Below, piece by piece: positions 25,464 to 37,000 of a DNA stretch of 64,000 bases. The notes beneath the pieces are model-generated. The model had not been told where the DNA came from. It saw nothing but the letters and a program-made list of their open reading frames with translations, and ran no database searches. This stretch comes from Lindgomyces ingoldianus. Taxonomy: Eukaryota > Ascomycota > Dothideomycetes > Pleosporales > Lindgomycetaceae. Each line of letters starts with the position of its first letter. Within the stretch, counting starts at the first letter, position 1. The stretch is taken from positions 1,772,387 through 1,836,386 of the forward strand of contig NW_022985162.1 in NCBI RefSeq assembly GCF_010093535.1. Reading direction: 5' to 3'. Made by a program: the position numbers and the translations under genes.

Positions 25464-25805
25464 GGAGACTGGGAGATTGTTTTCTTGTTGATACATTTCC
25501 AGGTTTGGTGACACTCTGATAGGGCTAGATAGACATGACGGCACGACATCTGGAGCGATCTGCATAATATACCTCTGGGCGCTGGCGTAGATAATGGGCG
25601 GTATAGATTGTATTTGAAGTTCGGAGCAGGTCTGGGGACTAGTGTTATCCAAACCAGTGCAGAAGGGCAGAAAGGGTCTCTACTTGGCTACCTGCGTGAA
25701 GTCGAATTAAGTCAGGATTCCATTGTTGTTGTTGGCAGCCTCTAGCATCTAGTATAGTTACATATATACGTTAGTTGACTGGTAACAGTGCTGCCTGGAC
25801 GACAG

Positions 25806-25878
25806 CGCTCTCGACAGGGTTGAAACGAACGAGGGTGCGCGGCGCTGGCCGTTCGTTCTTTGCGCGGTGTCGAGAGCG
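25806..25878. repeat. Imperfect inverted repeat (nested hairpin arms)
   Basis: Outer arms CGCTCTCGACA (25806-25816) and TGTCGAGAGCG (25868-25878) are perfectly complementary over 11 bases. Inner arms AACGAACG (25824-25831) and CGTTCGTT (25850-25857) are complementary over 8. The loop is 18 bases, and the inner bulges are 7 and 10 bases. It lies in a GC-rich patch upstream of FCP1. Confidence 0.85.
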
Positions 25879-25892
25879 GTCGGCTCACCTGT

Positions 25893-25902
25893 ATCACGTG
25901 AT
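25893..25902. promoter_or_regulatory. ATCACGTGAT palindrome (CACGTG E-box)
   Basis: A 10-base perfect palindrome containing CACGTG, the core site of Cbf1/USF-type bHLH factors. It is 470 bp upstream of the FCP1 start codon and 15 bases after the hairpin. Binding is inferred from the motif only. Confidence 0.45.
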
Positions 25903-26371
25903 GGGGTTAGATTGGTTGCGGCCTAGCGCACCACCCCAGGCAGAGCGGCGGCGATACAAAAGGCTGTTGCTCCCCGCGCTCAGGCGCTTTGTGAAAACTG
26001 CTGGTGCTGAAAAAGAGGCTCACCCTCCCTGCTGAGCCACACATTTTCTACCCCCGTTCAGACTGCGCACACACACCTCACCACCACCGCGTCAACCCAC
26101 AACTGCGACACCCCCCCCGCCTCGGATTCTGGTATTCTGGTATTCTGCCATTCTCTTCCAACCATTGCTGCCGCCGAGCCTGCCCCCGTGTTCGTGTTGT
26201 CATAGCTCCCCGCTTGCAGCTGCACGGCTCTGACGCGACTAGCACCCAAGCTCCTTCCGAGCTCATTCACCACCCCAGCCAGTCCCGAATGCGCTCATTG
26301 AAACCGCGACGCGCCCTCCGCCACAAACACCACAACCACGTTCTAACTCGCATGGGCCTGCGCAACGAGGA

Positions 26372-28944
26372 ATGAAGCTCCGATCGCCGCCCGGTCTGCA
26401 CTATCCCATCACCGTCGTCGAGCTTGCTCGGAAGCACGATGATGAGATCCAGCGCTCGTCGCCGCTCTTCACTTACTACTACGAGAGTGTAGTCACTGAG
26501 GGTAACAAGTATGGCGAGACTAATGAGGTCAAGAAGAAGTTCCCCGCCAAGTTCGACTCCTCTGCCGACGGCATCATCGGCCAGTGGTTCATCAAGAATG
26601 GCACCGTCATTCACCGTCCCGGGTAAGCGCGCCTGAGCATGCTGCGAACACCAACCGCTGACACAAACACAGGGTTGATCTCGTTGAAATAGAAGAGCCC
26701 TGCACTCATGAGATCCAGTTTGGCTCCTTGTGCGCTAATTGCGGCAAGGACATGACTGAGGTTGATTACCTCACCGAAGAGCGCAATGTCGACCGAGCGA
26801 CCATCAACATGACCCATGACAACATCGCCTTGCTTGTTAGCCAGAAGGAAGCTGTTCGCGCAGAGGAGGACTCTAAGCGTCGATTGCTTGGTGCCAAAAA
26901 GCTGTCCCTCATTGTCGACCTCGACCAGACCGTCATCCACACAACCTGCGAGCGCACAATTGCAGAGTGGCAAGCGGACCCAGAGAACCCAAACTACGAG
27001 GCTGTGAAGGACGTTCGAAGCTTTCAGCTTGCCGATGACAATGTCGCCAACGTGGCTGCGAACTGGTACTACGTCAAAATGCGCCCCGGTCTGAAGGACT
27101 TCTTTGACAGAGTCTCGACAATGTACGAGATGCATGTCTACACAATGGCCACCCGAGCTTACGCACAGGCTGTTGCGAAGATCATTGACCCAGACCGGAG
27201 GTATTTTGGCGATAGGATCCTCAGTCGCGATGAGAACTACACCGACAAGCTCAAGACGCTCCATCGGCTGTTTCCGACCAATACAGACATGGTAGTCATC
27301 ATTGACGACAGAGCCGATATCTGGCATTACAGTGACAACCTCATCCGCGTGCCTGTTTTCAACTTCTTCCCCGGTGCAGGAGACATCAACGCCAGCTTTC
27401 TGCCCAAACAACAGGAACTGGTCACCTCTGCTGTGAGAGCTCCTTTACCTGAGCTAACACCAATCAAGGATAGTATAGGAGCAGAAGGTGAAACCGCCAT
27501 ACCATTTTCCGTTGCAGGAAAGCCCACTGAAACTGTGTCCACAGAAATTTCAAATGGCACCTTAACCGAGCTAGAGCAACAGCTGCTCTCAATGAGTGGC
27601 GGGGATAGTCCAGAAGTCCTTGAACAGCAGGTCAAAGAGCAAGAGAAGGTCATCATATCACAACAAACAGAGCGACCTTTACTACAGAAGCAGCTCTTGC
27701 TTGATCAGGAAGATGAGGCAGCCGAGGCCGAAGACAGTGAGCAGCCGGTCGAGGCTGAAAACGGCGACACGCAATCGAGCGAACACCACAGGCATCGGCA
27801 CGGTCTTCTGCACGACGACGATAGGGGTTTAGACCTCATCGAAGAATGCCTGAATCGTGTACACCGCTCATTCTACGATGAGTACCAGAAGAAGAAGACC
27901 GGCCCCCAGGGTGGCCGTATTGCCGAACTACGAGGCGAGAAGAGCCCCAAGAAACGGACACTGGAGGAATTCGTGCCCGACGTCAAGGTCTTGATGCCAA
28001 GAATGAAGCGTGAAGTTCTTGCCGGGACTACCATAGTATTTTCAGGCATTATACCACTAGGTTTAGATGTGCAATTGTAAGTTCGCGAGCTTTCATCCCG
28101 TCTTGTAGAGACGATGCTAATTTAAGTTAGCTCTGACTTTGCGTTATGGATAAAGAGCTTTGGAGCGGAAGTGTCCCTCAACGTAAACAGGCAAACCACC
28201 CATGTTATCGCCAACCCGGATAGAAAGACTACCAAAGTCAAAAAAGCCGCCCGCAATCCTCATATAAAGATCGTCAACGCCGACTGGATGTTCCAATGCT
28301 GCACAAGATGGGAGCGTGTCGACGAGGCACCCTACGTCATCGAAGTAGATACGGCCGAACGAGGAGGATCTCCATTTGAAGATCTTGAGGACGACGACCT
28401 TGCAGTTACCGGTGACGAGGAGGGCGACAACGCGGACGAAGCAGTATCACCAGTGGAGCTAGATATGTCAGATGAGAAGTGGCAATCACTCGGTGACGAG
28501 TTCCAGGATTTTATGGACGAATCTGAGGACACGGACCAGGACAGCAATTCCGACTCCGAGAGCATTCACTCTGACACAGGCGCTTTAGCAGACTCAAAAC
28601 GAAGCAAAAAGAAGAGGAAGCGTACAACTGGCTCTACGGACGTGAGTGATGCGGAGGATAGCGATACAAGTGTCAATAGTACGTCCCGATTACAGAGAAG
28701 GAAAAAACGTGTCCTGGAACGCGTGACGTCTCTGACAAACGTTGTGTCGGCAGATAAATCTTCAGGCCTTCCAAGTCCGGAAACAACTGGCCCAGAGGAA
28801 GGTCAAGGTGACGAAGATGGGAAAAACGCTGTTGCTGCCAATTTTGGCGGAGGTGAGGCGGAAGACGAGGACGAAGTAGAGGCGGAACTGCTAGCGGGGT
28901 TCCAAAATTCCGACAGTGAAGGCGATGATGAATCGCAAGAGTAA
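26372..28944 (+). CDS. fcp1: RNA polymerase II CTD phosphatase FCP1
   Basis: Exons 26372-26622, 26674-28076 and 28158-28944, about 813 residues. The N-terminal part contains a biotinyl/lipoyl-like region and a Cys pair (SLCANCGKDM). The FCP homology domain has the catalytic DxDxT as SLIVDLDQTVIHTT, plus YYVKMRPGLKDFFDRVSTMY, MYTMATRAYA-type text (HVYTMATRAYAQAVAKIIDP) and IIDDRADIW. The second catalytic aspartate of DLDQT is intact. A BRCT domain follows across the last intron (AGTTIVFSGIIPLG, then FGAEVSLNVNRQTTHVIANP and IVNADWMFQCCTRWERV). The tail is strongly acidic. It dephosphorylates Ser2/Ser5 of the Rpb1 heptad repeats in the nucleus to recycle polymerase. The last intron uses acceptor ..aaagag, chosen because it keeps the BRCT frame. 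Confidence 0.94.
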
Positions 28945-29797
28945 ATATGGAGGCGGTATATCGTTTGGCGTTCATCTTGACTGCACCTGCATAGCGAGGT
29001 GTCTGGCTTTTTGGGAGTTTATAGCCTGGAGTGCTCTCGGGAATACCTTCTTGGTCGAGTTGGACACTATGATTTTTGACTGGATTACGGTTACAGGATC
29101 TGGAGTGGCATATAAGGGGTGTTCTGGTGGACTTGCATCCTAGATAGAGCTGCGGAGACGCCGTCATGTGCGCAGACGTACTTGTTATTTGATATCCCCA
29201 TCCAAGCTGAAGGGGTTCTGCCTGTTCACGCCTTCGTGCTGTGCATTTGCCTCTCCCGTCACCATAAGCTAGAGAATACAGCCCTGTCTTACTGGAAACA
29301 GACAATGCTGCCGAATCTAAAATATCGCCGCCACGATGCCTAGCCAGGGATCTAGAGGGGGACGACCATGGCGATGTCGTCTTATAGCAATAGGTAGCAA
29401 TGACCGCCAACTACAGCAGATGAGGGTGGATACTTCTGCAGCAAATCCTGGTGGCTGCGTGGGGCAAGCTCGCAGGCAGTCAAGGCTGAGGCTGATGATC
29501 TTGGGGCCCATTTTGCTAGCCCGCTGCATCACAGCCTTTCACCATTCCAACACACGTCCACTAACCACACCGGCCCGTCTACTGCCCTGCCCGTCAGCGT
29601 GGTCCATGTGGAACTCCACCTTAGGCAAAAATACAACGAGCGGCCGCTGCTTTCCTTCAAATACCCAGCCTGACTGACTACTCCTACTCCAACTCTAACT
29701 CCAACCGTCGGTGTTGCTTTGCGGAGCTTCTCTCGCCCACCACCTACCATCGTTCTCCAACACATTCCCCGTTGCCGCCTCAGGCTCTGTCCTAAGT
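28945..29797. other. Intergenic region FCP1-F-box gene
   Basis: No gene is supported in 853 bases. A long minus-strand frame (28673-29410) overlaps the FCP1 3' end, has no domain and is read as a shadow. The last 150 bases before 29798 are C/T-rich (ctactcctactccaactctaactcc), like a leader. Confidence 0.5.
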
Positions 29798-31759
29798 ATG
29801 GCAGGCCTTAATTTTATGGACTTGTCGGTCGATATTAAAACTCTTATTGTCCAACACGTAAGTAGGGCCTGCGGGGGCCCAGGGCACAAGGCGCCCGGCT
29901 GTTAAGCTTCTTCGTCTGTGGTGCAACAGCGGCACGTACACTTGCGGGGACGGCTCAACGGCCTGCAAGACAGGGATTCTTCATAGACTGTTGGCTAATA
30001 AACTGCTGCGCAGGTCATCCGGCCAACCGACCTTAAGAACCTATGCCTCGTCTGCAAACAGCTACACGAAATCAGCGTCCGTCAGCTCTACCACGAAGTA
30101 ACCCTCGACGTCGGAAGCGCAAACGATAACAAGCTGGGCGCGTTCCTAAACCCGAGGAACATTGGCCTAAAGCATGTCAGGAAGCTGGATCTCTACCTTG
30201 CGGATGTCTTGGACAAGTGCAATCAGCTACAACAGGCGCACTTTGCGATCCGGATGATCCTCGAGCTGCTTCCGGAAAACATATTGGAGAAGTTTTCATG
30301 GCATCCTTGGTCGCCATTCTCGGGGGAGAATCTGATCCTGCTGTACAAGAAACAGAAGAAGATGAAATGGCTCGAGGGCATTGCGCTCGACAAAGAGGTT
30401 CTGCAGCAGTTGGAAAAGATCCCTGATTTTGACAAGGTATTCGAGAATGTAAAGAAGCTGGGACTGTATCCGGATAGTCGGGAAGGTACGTCGCCTCATC
30501 ACTCAAACCGTCATGAGGGATCTGGAGCTAATTCACCGTCAAGTACTGGACTTCTGCCATCTGTTAGTGAAGAAGTCCCCGAAGGTGGAAAAGATTACAC
30601 TGCATGCTAGCTTCGAGGAGAGCGATTCCCCAATACCTAACCGAGAGCTGAATGACTCTAGCACTGGTCCTGGGCTGATAACGAGTACCATGTTTAGTCA
30701 CATGCATCCGTTCGCAAAATGCACCCCGATGGCATTGAAGGAAATTACTCTGCAAAAGATCAACCTACGATATGCCACCGAGTCATATTGCAGGTTGATC
30801 GACTTCCGGACTGTTAAATCAATTCGAGTGTTTGCATGCCCCGGCGCAGACGCACTATTTGCCGAGCTTTCCAAGAGCACGAAGCTGCCTGAGAAGCTGG
30901 AGACACTAGAATGCAAGCATGACGATAATATCGAGAACGACGGGCTAGGTGCATTAGACGGCTTCATGTGCTTGGTCTCTGGCATAAAGACCCTCACCAT
31001 CGATTTGACGCTCGCGAAGAGTTTACCTGCAGCTGCGGGAATCATCCGCCATGGCAAAACTTTACAACAACTCAATGTACACGCAAGCCGGATTCCAGAC
31101 GACTGTGACGAAGAGTTGGTCTACGATTACTCGTCTTTTTCACAGATTTGCAAGGATTGCCCGCTATTAGAGCAGATTTCTGTCGCTTTCCCACAGACGT
31201 CGATTCTTCGAAATAAGAGTGATTCCTTCACCAACTTTGAGGTAAGTGCTCTAATTATGACCCCTCTGCGCCCACCAACTGCGGGTTCACTTCGGAATGG
31301 CTTTACCTCGGATGCTAAATTGAACGTCTACAGAACTGTTTAGGTGAACTACCCAACTTAGTAACCCTGAACATCACCACATGGCCGAATAATCAGCCTT
31401 CCTCGACAAAAATGCCGCGGAAAGTCTATGAGCACTTGCTGCAAGGCATGGCGCAGCTCGGTTTTGAGAAGAGTGTCCTCCACGCTACCTTGCACAATCG
31501 AACGTCCAAGCTTGCAATCATTGCGTTTGGATCCTCAGACAAGGTGTATGATCGGGAGGACAGCCAAAATCAGATCATCTTTGTCAAGGGCAGGCAGGTC
31601 GACCCGCTCGGCAATGAGAAGTCTACGGCCATCCAGATTGGCTGGTGCTTGCGCAAGTTTGTGGATGCTGGACCAAAAAGTGATGTCCTTGATTTTTCTC
31701 TCTCCAGATCCACGAAGCCACCTACCAGGGATGGGCCGGGAAGCGACGATTCTGATTAG
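29798..31759 (+). CDS. F-box protein with LRR-like C-terminal part
   Basis: Exons 29798-29857, 30014-30485, 30568-31241 and 31334-31759, about 543 residues. The F-box spans the first junction: MDLSVDIKTLIVQH, then VIRPTDLKNLCLVCKQLHEI and QLYHEVTLDV. F-boxes dock on Skp1 in SCF ubiquitin ligases, so this is a probable substrate receptor; the substrate is unknown. The rest contains leucine-rich stretches with irregular spacing (VKKLGLYPDSRE, KTLTIDLTLAKSLPAAAGII, LLEQISVAFPQ, LPNLVTLNITTWP) that suggest a degenerate LRR solenoid. The intron at 30486-30567 (gtacgt..tgttag) is needed to join YPDSRE to KKSPKVEKITLH; without it the frame runs to a premature stop near 30608. The C-terminus is polar and acidic (GPGSDDSD). 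Confidence 0.82.
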
Positions 31760-32762
31760 CCGGAGCACACGGAGTTTGGGTGGGTTCTGGACGGGAGAAT
31801 GTATCGATACTGCTACTAGCAAGGAGTGGATGGAATAGAATCAACCGGAAAAGGAGTATTTGGATCGCCACACAACACTATGTTTGTGTATATAGATATC
31901 ACCACTCCAATTTGCTCTCAAGCGAATCTGCAATGACAGGAGGGGTAGCTACGGCAGACTTCTTCGATGGAATTTGTATAAATGATAAATTCAATCTGAA
32001 AGCCTTTTCTGTGCTTGAGAAGATTTTCAAAGGAGAATCTAACTCGACAGTGTATGTGAAGTTCCAAGCCAGATAGCGTTCTGCTGGGTATAATCATGGT
32101 GGCTGATGTTGGACCGATATTTTCACATGATCGACAAGCAAGATCTCCACCAAGATGTAGTGACGCTCTGATTGGTGGTGCACGCAAGATCAAAGATTCG
32201 AAGACTACGAAGACAAAGAGGCCCAGCGCGACAAGAAGGTTGGATGATATTAGAAGCAGGCCTAGAAAACTTAATATGGTGATTGAAGTTTGTTCCACCT
32301 AGGCAGGGCTACCCAGGAACGGTTCGAGGCAACTCCACAACGTGACCTACCCATCGGGACGTTAAGTTTAGGTAAAGCAATTGACGGGGAGGAACTCGAA
32401 CACAACCACCAATTCCTCCCGCTGATAGCTGTCAAGCTCGTCATGAGCTTAGCACCCACTGCCGCACTATCGCCCTGCCGCCATCACTAGCTTGAGCATT
32501 GTTCGTCACGAGTTCCCGCGCCGTCCCTGGACACACCCGTGAAGCTTCGGCAAGCGCATTCGAGGTGAGTTTGAGACTGCTCGGGAAACTTTCTCTTCCA
32601 CTGTTCTCTCGGGCCGGCGCACAGCATGCAGGCCTGCTCTACATATTCTTCCCCCGGACTATTGATTGCGTCTCCTAATCTATTCTTGCGGCTTACATCA
32701 GGACAGACTCTTCTCCAACACCGCGGCCGCATCGTCCCCGGCACATCGTCGGAACAAGCTCC
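31760..32762. other. Intergenic region F-box gene-Zn2Cys6 gene
   Basis: No gene is supported in about 1 kb. A 126-codon minus-strand frame at 31918-32298 begins with a hydrophobic stretch but then has no protein-like pattern and no splice signals. The last 100 bases before 32763 are C-rich leader-type sequence. Confidence 0.5.
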
Positions 32763-35091
32763 ATGTCGCAACAATACCCTCCTCCGCCGTCGGACGACAC
32801 TCACTACGCGCCCATATACCCTGCCACGCCGAACACGCAACTCTTCCCCAAGATTGAGAATCTGAGCCATGTCCTGCAACAACAGGCTCAACAGGCTCAT
32901 CAGGCGAGCCACGCGTTGAGCGACCATCAGCACAACCACGCGTCGCCGCATGTGGGAGACTCGCAGTCCAAACCGAATCGTCTGCGCAAAGCCTGCGATT
33001 CCTGCAGCATACGCAAGGTCAAGGTGCGAACACGGATCTGGGCTTGAAGACAGAACAGCTTCATTAACTGTCGACCTATAGTGTGACGAATCTGGTCCGC
33101 CGTGTCGGGCTTGCGCTGCTCTCGATATTCCCTGTACCTTCGACCGCCCAAGCCGACGCCGGGGGCCTCCGAATCGACATGCAGAAGCCATCAAGAAAAA
33201 GCGGCGCGTAGGAGATGGGGAGCCGGGTTCAGGTCCCTCGACACCGGCATCACCTACAAACGCTGCCCATGCGCTTGCGCAGTTGTCCTCGCATCCACCG
33301 CATCTCTCGGCCGAGTCAATATGCAGTCTCCCGACGATGAATGCCCTCATTGACGACTTCTTCACATATATCCACCCACTATGTCCTTTTCCACATGAGC
33401 CGTCGTTTCGAGAAGCATGGGAGCGGCGAGAGGACTACTCCAACCCTGCTTTCCTGGCGCTACTCGCGTCCATGATAGCAGTCCTTGTGTCTTCGTTCCC
33501 TCGAAAACCACGTCTGCACCTGAAGTCACAGACTCGAGATCAGTATCCCTCACACCTGTCCCTGGTGGACAAGTGTCGGGAAGTGTGTGCTCAGGCGAGA
33601 GGACCTGGCTATCTTGACCGCCCGAATTTGAACGTGTACGATGCTTGCACGAGCTATTTTTTGGGATTGACCGGAGCGTACATTTTCCAGTGGCGCCAGT
33701 TGCGGCTATACTTTGGAGAATGTCTGACTATCCTGCGATCACTGGGCCTCCACAAGGCGCATGAGCAGGGATATACGTACCTGGGTGGTATTCCAGGTGC
33801 CGTGGGTTCACATGGACCGAATTTCGAAGGGTCACGAGACTTGAAGCTTGATAATATCACGGAGCAGATCGGACGGAGGGTGTTTTGGACGCTCTTTGTC
33901 GGTGCTAAGTGAGTTAGACGCCCCTCTCCAAGCTTGCGTTTCGATAATAGCAGAATGTGTTCTCACTATTACTATAGGACTATGCAGCAACTAGGGGCTT
34001 CGTTCGGCGAGCTTGCTATTCTACCTTCCACACCATCCGAGCCTCTGCCTCCACTTCCCCTAGAGATCGACGATCCATATGTCTACCCTCAAGATATAAT
34101 GTCTCAACCACCTGGCGTTGTGTCTTTAATCACAGGATTCAATACGAATGTACGCATATACAACTCCTATTCAACGCTATCCACCGCCGAAATGGTCTTT
34201 GGCGTGGACGAATTGTTTGACTGGGACCGCCAACAGAAGATATTAGAGCAGTCGCTCCAGCGCTGCAAACAGGTCCTCGATGGTATCCCGGATGTCCTTC
34301 AGGTGCAACCCAAGGATAGCCAGCATGGTAAATTTGGTCAACGCACCCAGCCATACTACCCGCCCATGCCTGAATATGTCAATGTTCGGGATCCTACAAA
34401 CGTTTTCAACGGTATGGAGTCTCAGGAAGCACGACGCCACCAGCAGTATGAAATCCAGAAGGCCAACATTTACGCCAGTCATCTCAGCATTCGATCTCAC
34501 CTGGTAGAGAAATATTTTGCGCTGTTGGACAAGCACAGTCATGCGAGGACCCAAGCGGCCTTGCAAGGCTCACCGAGTATGCTTACATCTGGGCTCGACC
34601 CGCAGATAACAGACAGTTCAGGAATCGATGGCGAACTGCTAGAGAAGGTCATGATGGAAGAGCGCGAGCAAGTTGTCAAAGATGTCCTGGTCGTTCTCGG
34701 AAGCATCGACATGGTTAACATGGAGCCAAACGGCGATAGCTTTGTAAGCCCCTATTTTTCTCACAAGACCACCCTGTTTCGTTCGCTTGTTTCGACGGTC
34801 CCTAAACTCACATTTCCATCCTAGACGCAAAAAATCCGGCAAATCGCTCGCACCCTCCTCGATGTGCCTAAAGAGCGCAGAGGCTCCTTGGCTCTACAGC
34901 AACACCAAGACTACCTGTACAAATTCCTTGATGTCCTGAGTAAGCTTGAGCGAGTCAGCCCGGAAGGCTCAGATCCGAATACTAATGGTGGAGAACTGGC
35001 AGATGAGGAGAGTGAGTTGAGGCATTGGGCAGATTTGAGAGACTATCAACTCAAGTTTCAGGAGCAAGGTGGGATTTATGGGTTTTCGTGA
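32763..35091 (+). CDS. Zn2Cys6 fungal transcription factor
   Basis: Exons 32763-33023, 33082-33908, 33978-34743 and 34825-35091, about 706 residues. The binuclear cluster is CDSCSIRKVK (exon 1) joined to CDESGPPCRACAALDIPC (exon 2), fitting CX2CX6C..CX6CX2CX6C. A basic linker follows (RPSRRRGPPNRHAEAIKKKR). The N-terminus is Gln/His-rich (LQQQAQQAHQASHALSDHQH). The middle is the fungal-specific transcription factor homology region: LIDDFFTYIHPLCPFPHEPS, LRLYFGECLTILRSLGLHKA, and ITEQIGRRVFWTLFVGAKTM across an intron. Such factors bind CGG-type half sites as dimers and usually control catabolic or secondary-metabolic genes. The target pathway cannot be read from the neighbours. The first intron cuts the zinc cluster just before its third cysteine. 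Confidence 0.93.
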
Positions 35092-35698
35092 TGAAGTGGA
35101 AAAGCACAGTGGACTTGCATTGTTGGGAGAAAAGTTGTGTGCTTGGACTTTGGGGTCCTTACCTAGATTCTAAGTCAAATGAGAAGGTAGGTGGAGATGG
35201 AAGGCCAAGAACACACGTATTGTAGCAGGCCGCAGCTGATTTGCCTAACGCCTTCGAGGGTATGCTATCTGTCAACTCTAAGGGAGCCTTTTTAGAGCGG
35301 GGACGTCAACGTGTACTTTTAGTAGATTTATTTTGCTTTCCCTGAGCATTATGGAATATTGCAGGCTGCTACACAAGAAATGGACTTAGTCGGCAGACTT
35401 ATAATGGAAGCTGAAACATATTTACTTTAAATTCACGCGAATATCTCAGCTGCAATACACGGTGTTTTCTAAACTGAACTATGCGGACCCCGGCAATCTA
35501 ATCTAAACCCCTTATTTGAAATACATTATCTCCTTGCTATACTTCTCCATCCTGTAGTCTTCCTACTGTCCCCGTCGGACAATACTTTCTCCGCCCCGCG
35601 ATCACCCGGGCTCCCGCTCACTGCAACTTCCATAAAAGTTCCCCCGAGCTTCTGTCCGTCTGCGAAGGATCTTCTCCCCTCGACTACCGCACACAACT
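35092..35698. other. Intergenic region before mitochondrial uL11
   Basis: No gene is supported in 607 bases between two plus-strand genes. The final 130 bases are C/T-rich, consistent with promoter and leader of the ribosomal protein gene. Confidence 0.5.
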
Positions 35699-36440
35699 AT
35701 GGCGCGCAAAGCAATACAAAAAGACCAAATTGTCAAACTGATTGTGGGTGCGGGCCAGGCTTCGCCATCGCCGCCCGTGGGTCCCGCTCTTGGGAGTAAG
35801 GGTGTTAAGAGTATGGATTTCTGTAAGGTGTGTATGGTTGGATTTCTTATGATACTGTTCTAGTTTTGTGTGCAGTTTATGGCCTGGAGGGATCGCATTG
35901 ATAGGGAAGCAGCTATTATTGGAGGGATACGAATATTGATCATTGTTCCTTTGTCCATCTCAATTACATACCAGTTAGCCTCTACTTCACCCCGTCCACA
36001 GCACTAACGCAAACTAACGTCTTATCTCTTTCTAGGAATTTAACGCCCGCACCGCGCACTACACTCCAGGCACCCCCATCCCCGCCCGCATAACTGTCCG
36101 GCCTGATCGCTCCTTCACCTTCTCCCTGCGCACACCCCCAACTGCCACCCTCCTCCTCTCCGCTGCCGGCGTGCTCCCCACCAAGAATAAAATCCGCGGC
36201 GCGGGCAATGTCCCAGGACCTATGAACAACACAGACGGGGCGAAGGGGAAAACTAGCCAGGGGAGTCCGACGGCAGGGAATGCGGTGAAGGGGACGGTCG
36301 GGACGGTGAGTTTGAAACATGTATATGAGATTGCGAAGATTAAGCATCAGGAGACAAGGTTGAGTGGGCTGGAGTTGAAAGGGTTGGCGAAGAGTGTGGT
36401 GAGTCAGGCGGCGAGTATTGGGGTTGTGGTTGTGCCGTGA
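35699..36440 (+). CDS. Mitochondrial large-subunit ribosomal protein uL11m
   Basis: Exons 35699-35827 and 36036-36440, 177 residues, joined in frame at MDFCK|EFNART. The N-terminal domain has the L11 signature: [20 protein letters not shown], then [20 protein letters not shown]. The C-terminal RNA-binding domain begins [14 protein letters not shown] and ends [36 protein letters not shown]. Between them is a Gly/Lys/Thr-rich insertion ([20 protein letters not shown]) not found in bacterial L11 and common in fungal mitochondrial forms. It belongs to the GTPase-associated centre of the mitoribosome (MRPL19 in yeast). There is no classical presequence; the N-terminus [10 protein letters not shown] is basic and short. 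The 3' end faces Rpn12 at about 560 bp. Confidence 0.92.
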
Positions 36441-37000
36441 TGAGTTGGGGAATAACGAGAGCGGTTCAGAGAAAGGAAGGAAGGAATGGGCGTGGATAAG
36501 TACGAGTGATGTATTGGCCGTGCGAGATCCCAACGCATCAAACACAATTGGCTTGCATGGATTGGAGTTTATCAAATGGAATGAATACTGAAAAAAGGGC
36601 CAAAGGCATTCAGGTTCTAGTCCGTAGACTTTCTGTATAAAGTTCTGTATGGTACATATATGTTTGAAATGATACACCCGATCAAACGTCAAGAAGAAGA
36701 GAGTACAATACCTTGAATTATATTGGCTTGAGATACTTGGAGAGATTTATAGAATTGAGAAATTGAAGGTGGTGGGAGACCATAGGGTGTTAGCATCTTT
36801 CATTAGCTATTTAGTTCATTTGAGTGCTTTCAAACCAGTCTATATGCTGGACCACTGTCTGCTCCTACCCAGTGCCACCCAGACTCCTCATGCCTTTATC
36901 TGTATTTGTATCGTACAGCATCTACCAGGCTCATGCTCATACTCACACCACCCCAAGCCTTTCCATCAGCAAAACTTTAACTTCCCTCTTCCACGCACAC
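36441..37000. other. Convergent intergenic region uL11m-rpn12
   Basis: 560 bases between two 3' ends. No gene is supported; the sequence is AT-rich with TATA and GAA tracts as in fungal 3' flanks. Confidence 0.5.

Larger units (their letters stand above)
25464..26371. other. Intergenic region ATG26-FCP1
   Basis: No gene is supported in about 0.9 kb. It contains an imperfect hairpin (25806-25878), an ATCACGTGAT palindrome (25893-25902) and C-rich leader-like sequence before the FCP1 ATG. Open frames here are GC-rich shadows. Confidence 0.5.

Noticed and set aside
28673..29410. Minus-strand frame of 245 codons at the FCP1 3' end
   Set aside because: Overlaps the FCP1 coding region and its 3' flank; Ser/Arg/Leu-rich shadow with no recognisable motif.
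30434..30485. A 49-nt intron (gtattc..gggaag) in the F-box gene
   Set aside because: It keeps frame but removes protein-like sequence (VFENVKKLGLYPDSRE). The 82-nt intron with gtacgt donor and ttag acceptor fits better.
31918..32298. Minus-strand frame with a hydrophobic start, possible secreted protein
   Set aside because: Only one hydrophobic stretch, then no conserved pattern. No leader-like upstream region or splice sites were seen.
32391..32420. tRNA-like GTTCGAGTTCC on the minus strand
   Set aside because: No acceptor, D or anticodon stem could be formed around it; no tRNA is supported anywhere in the window by eye.
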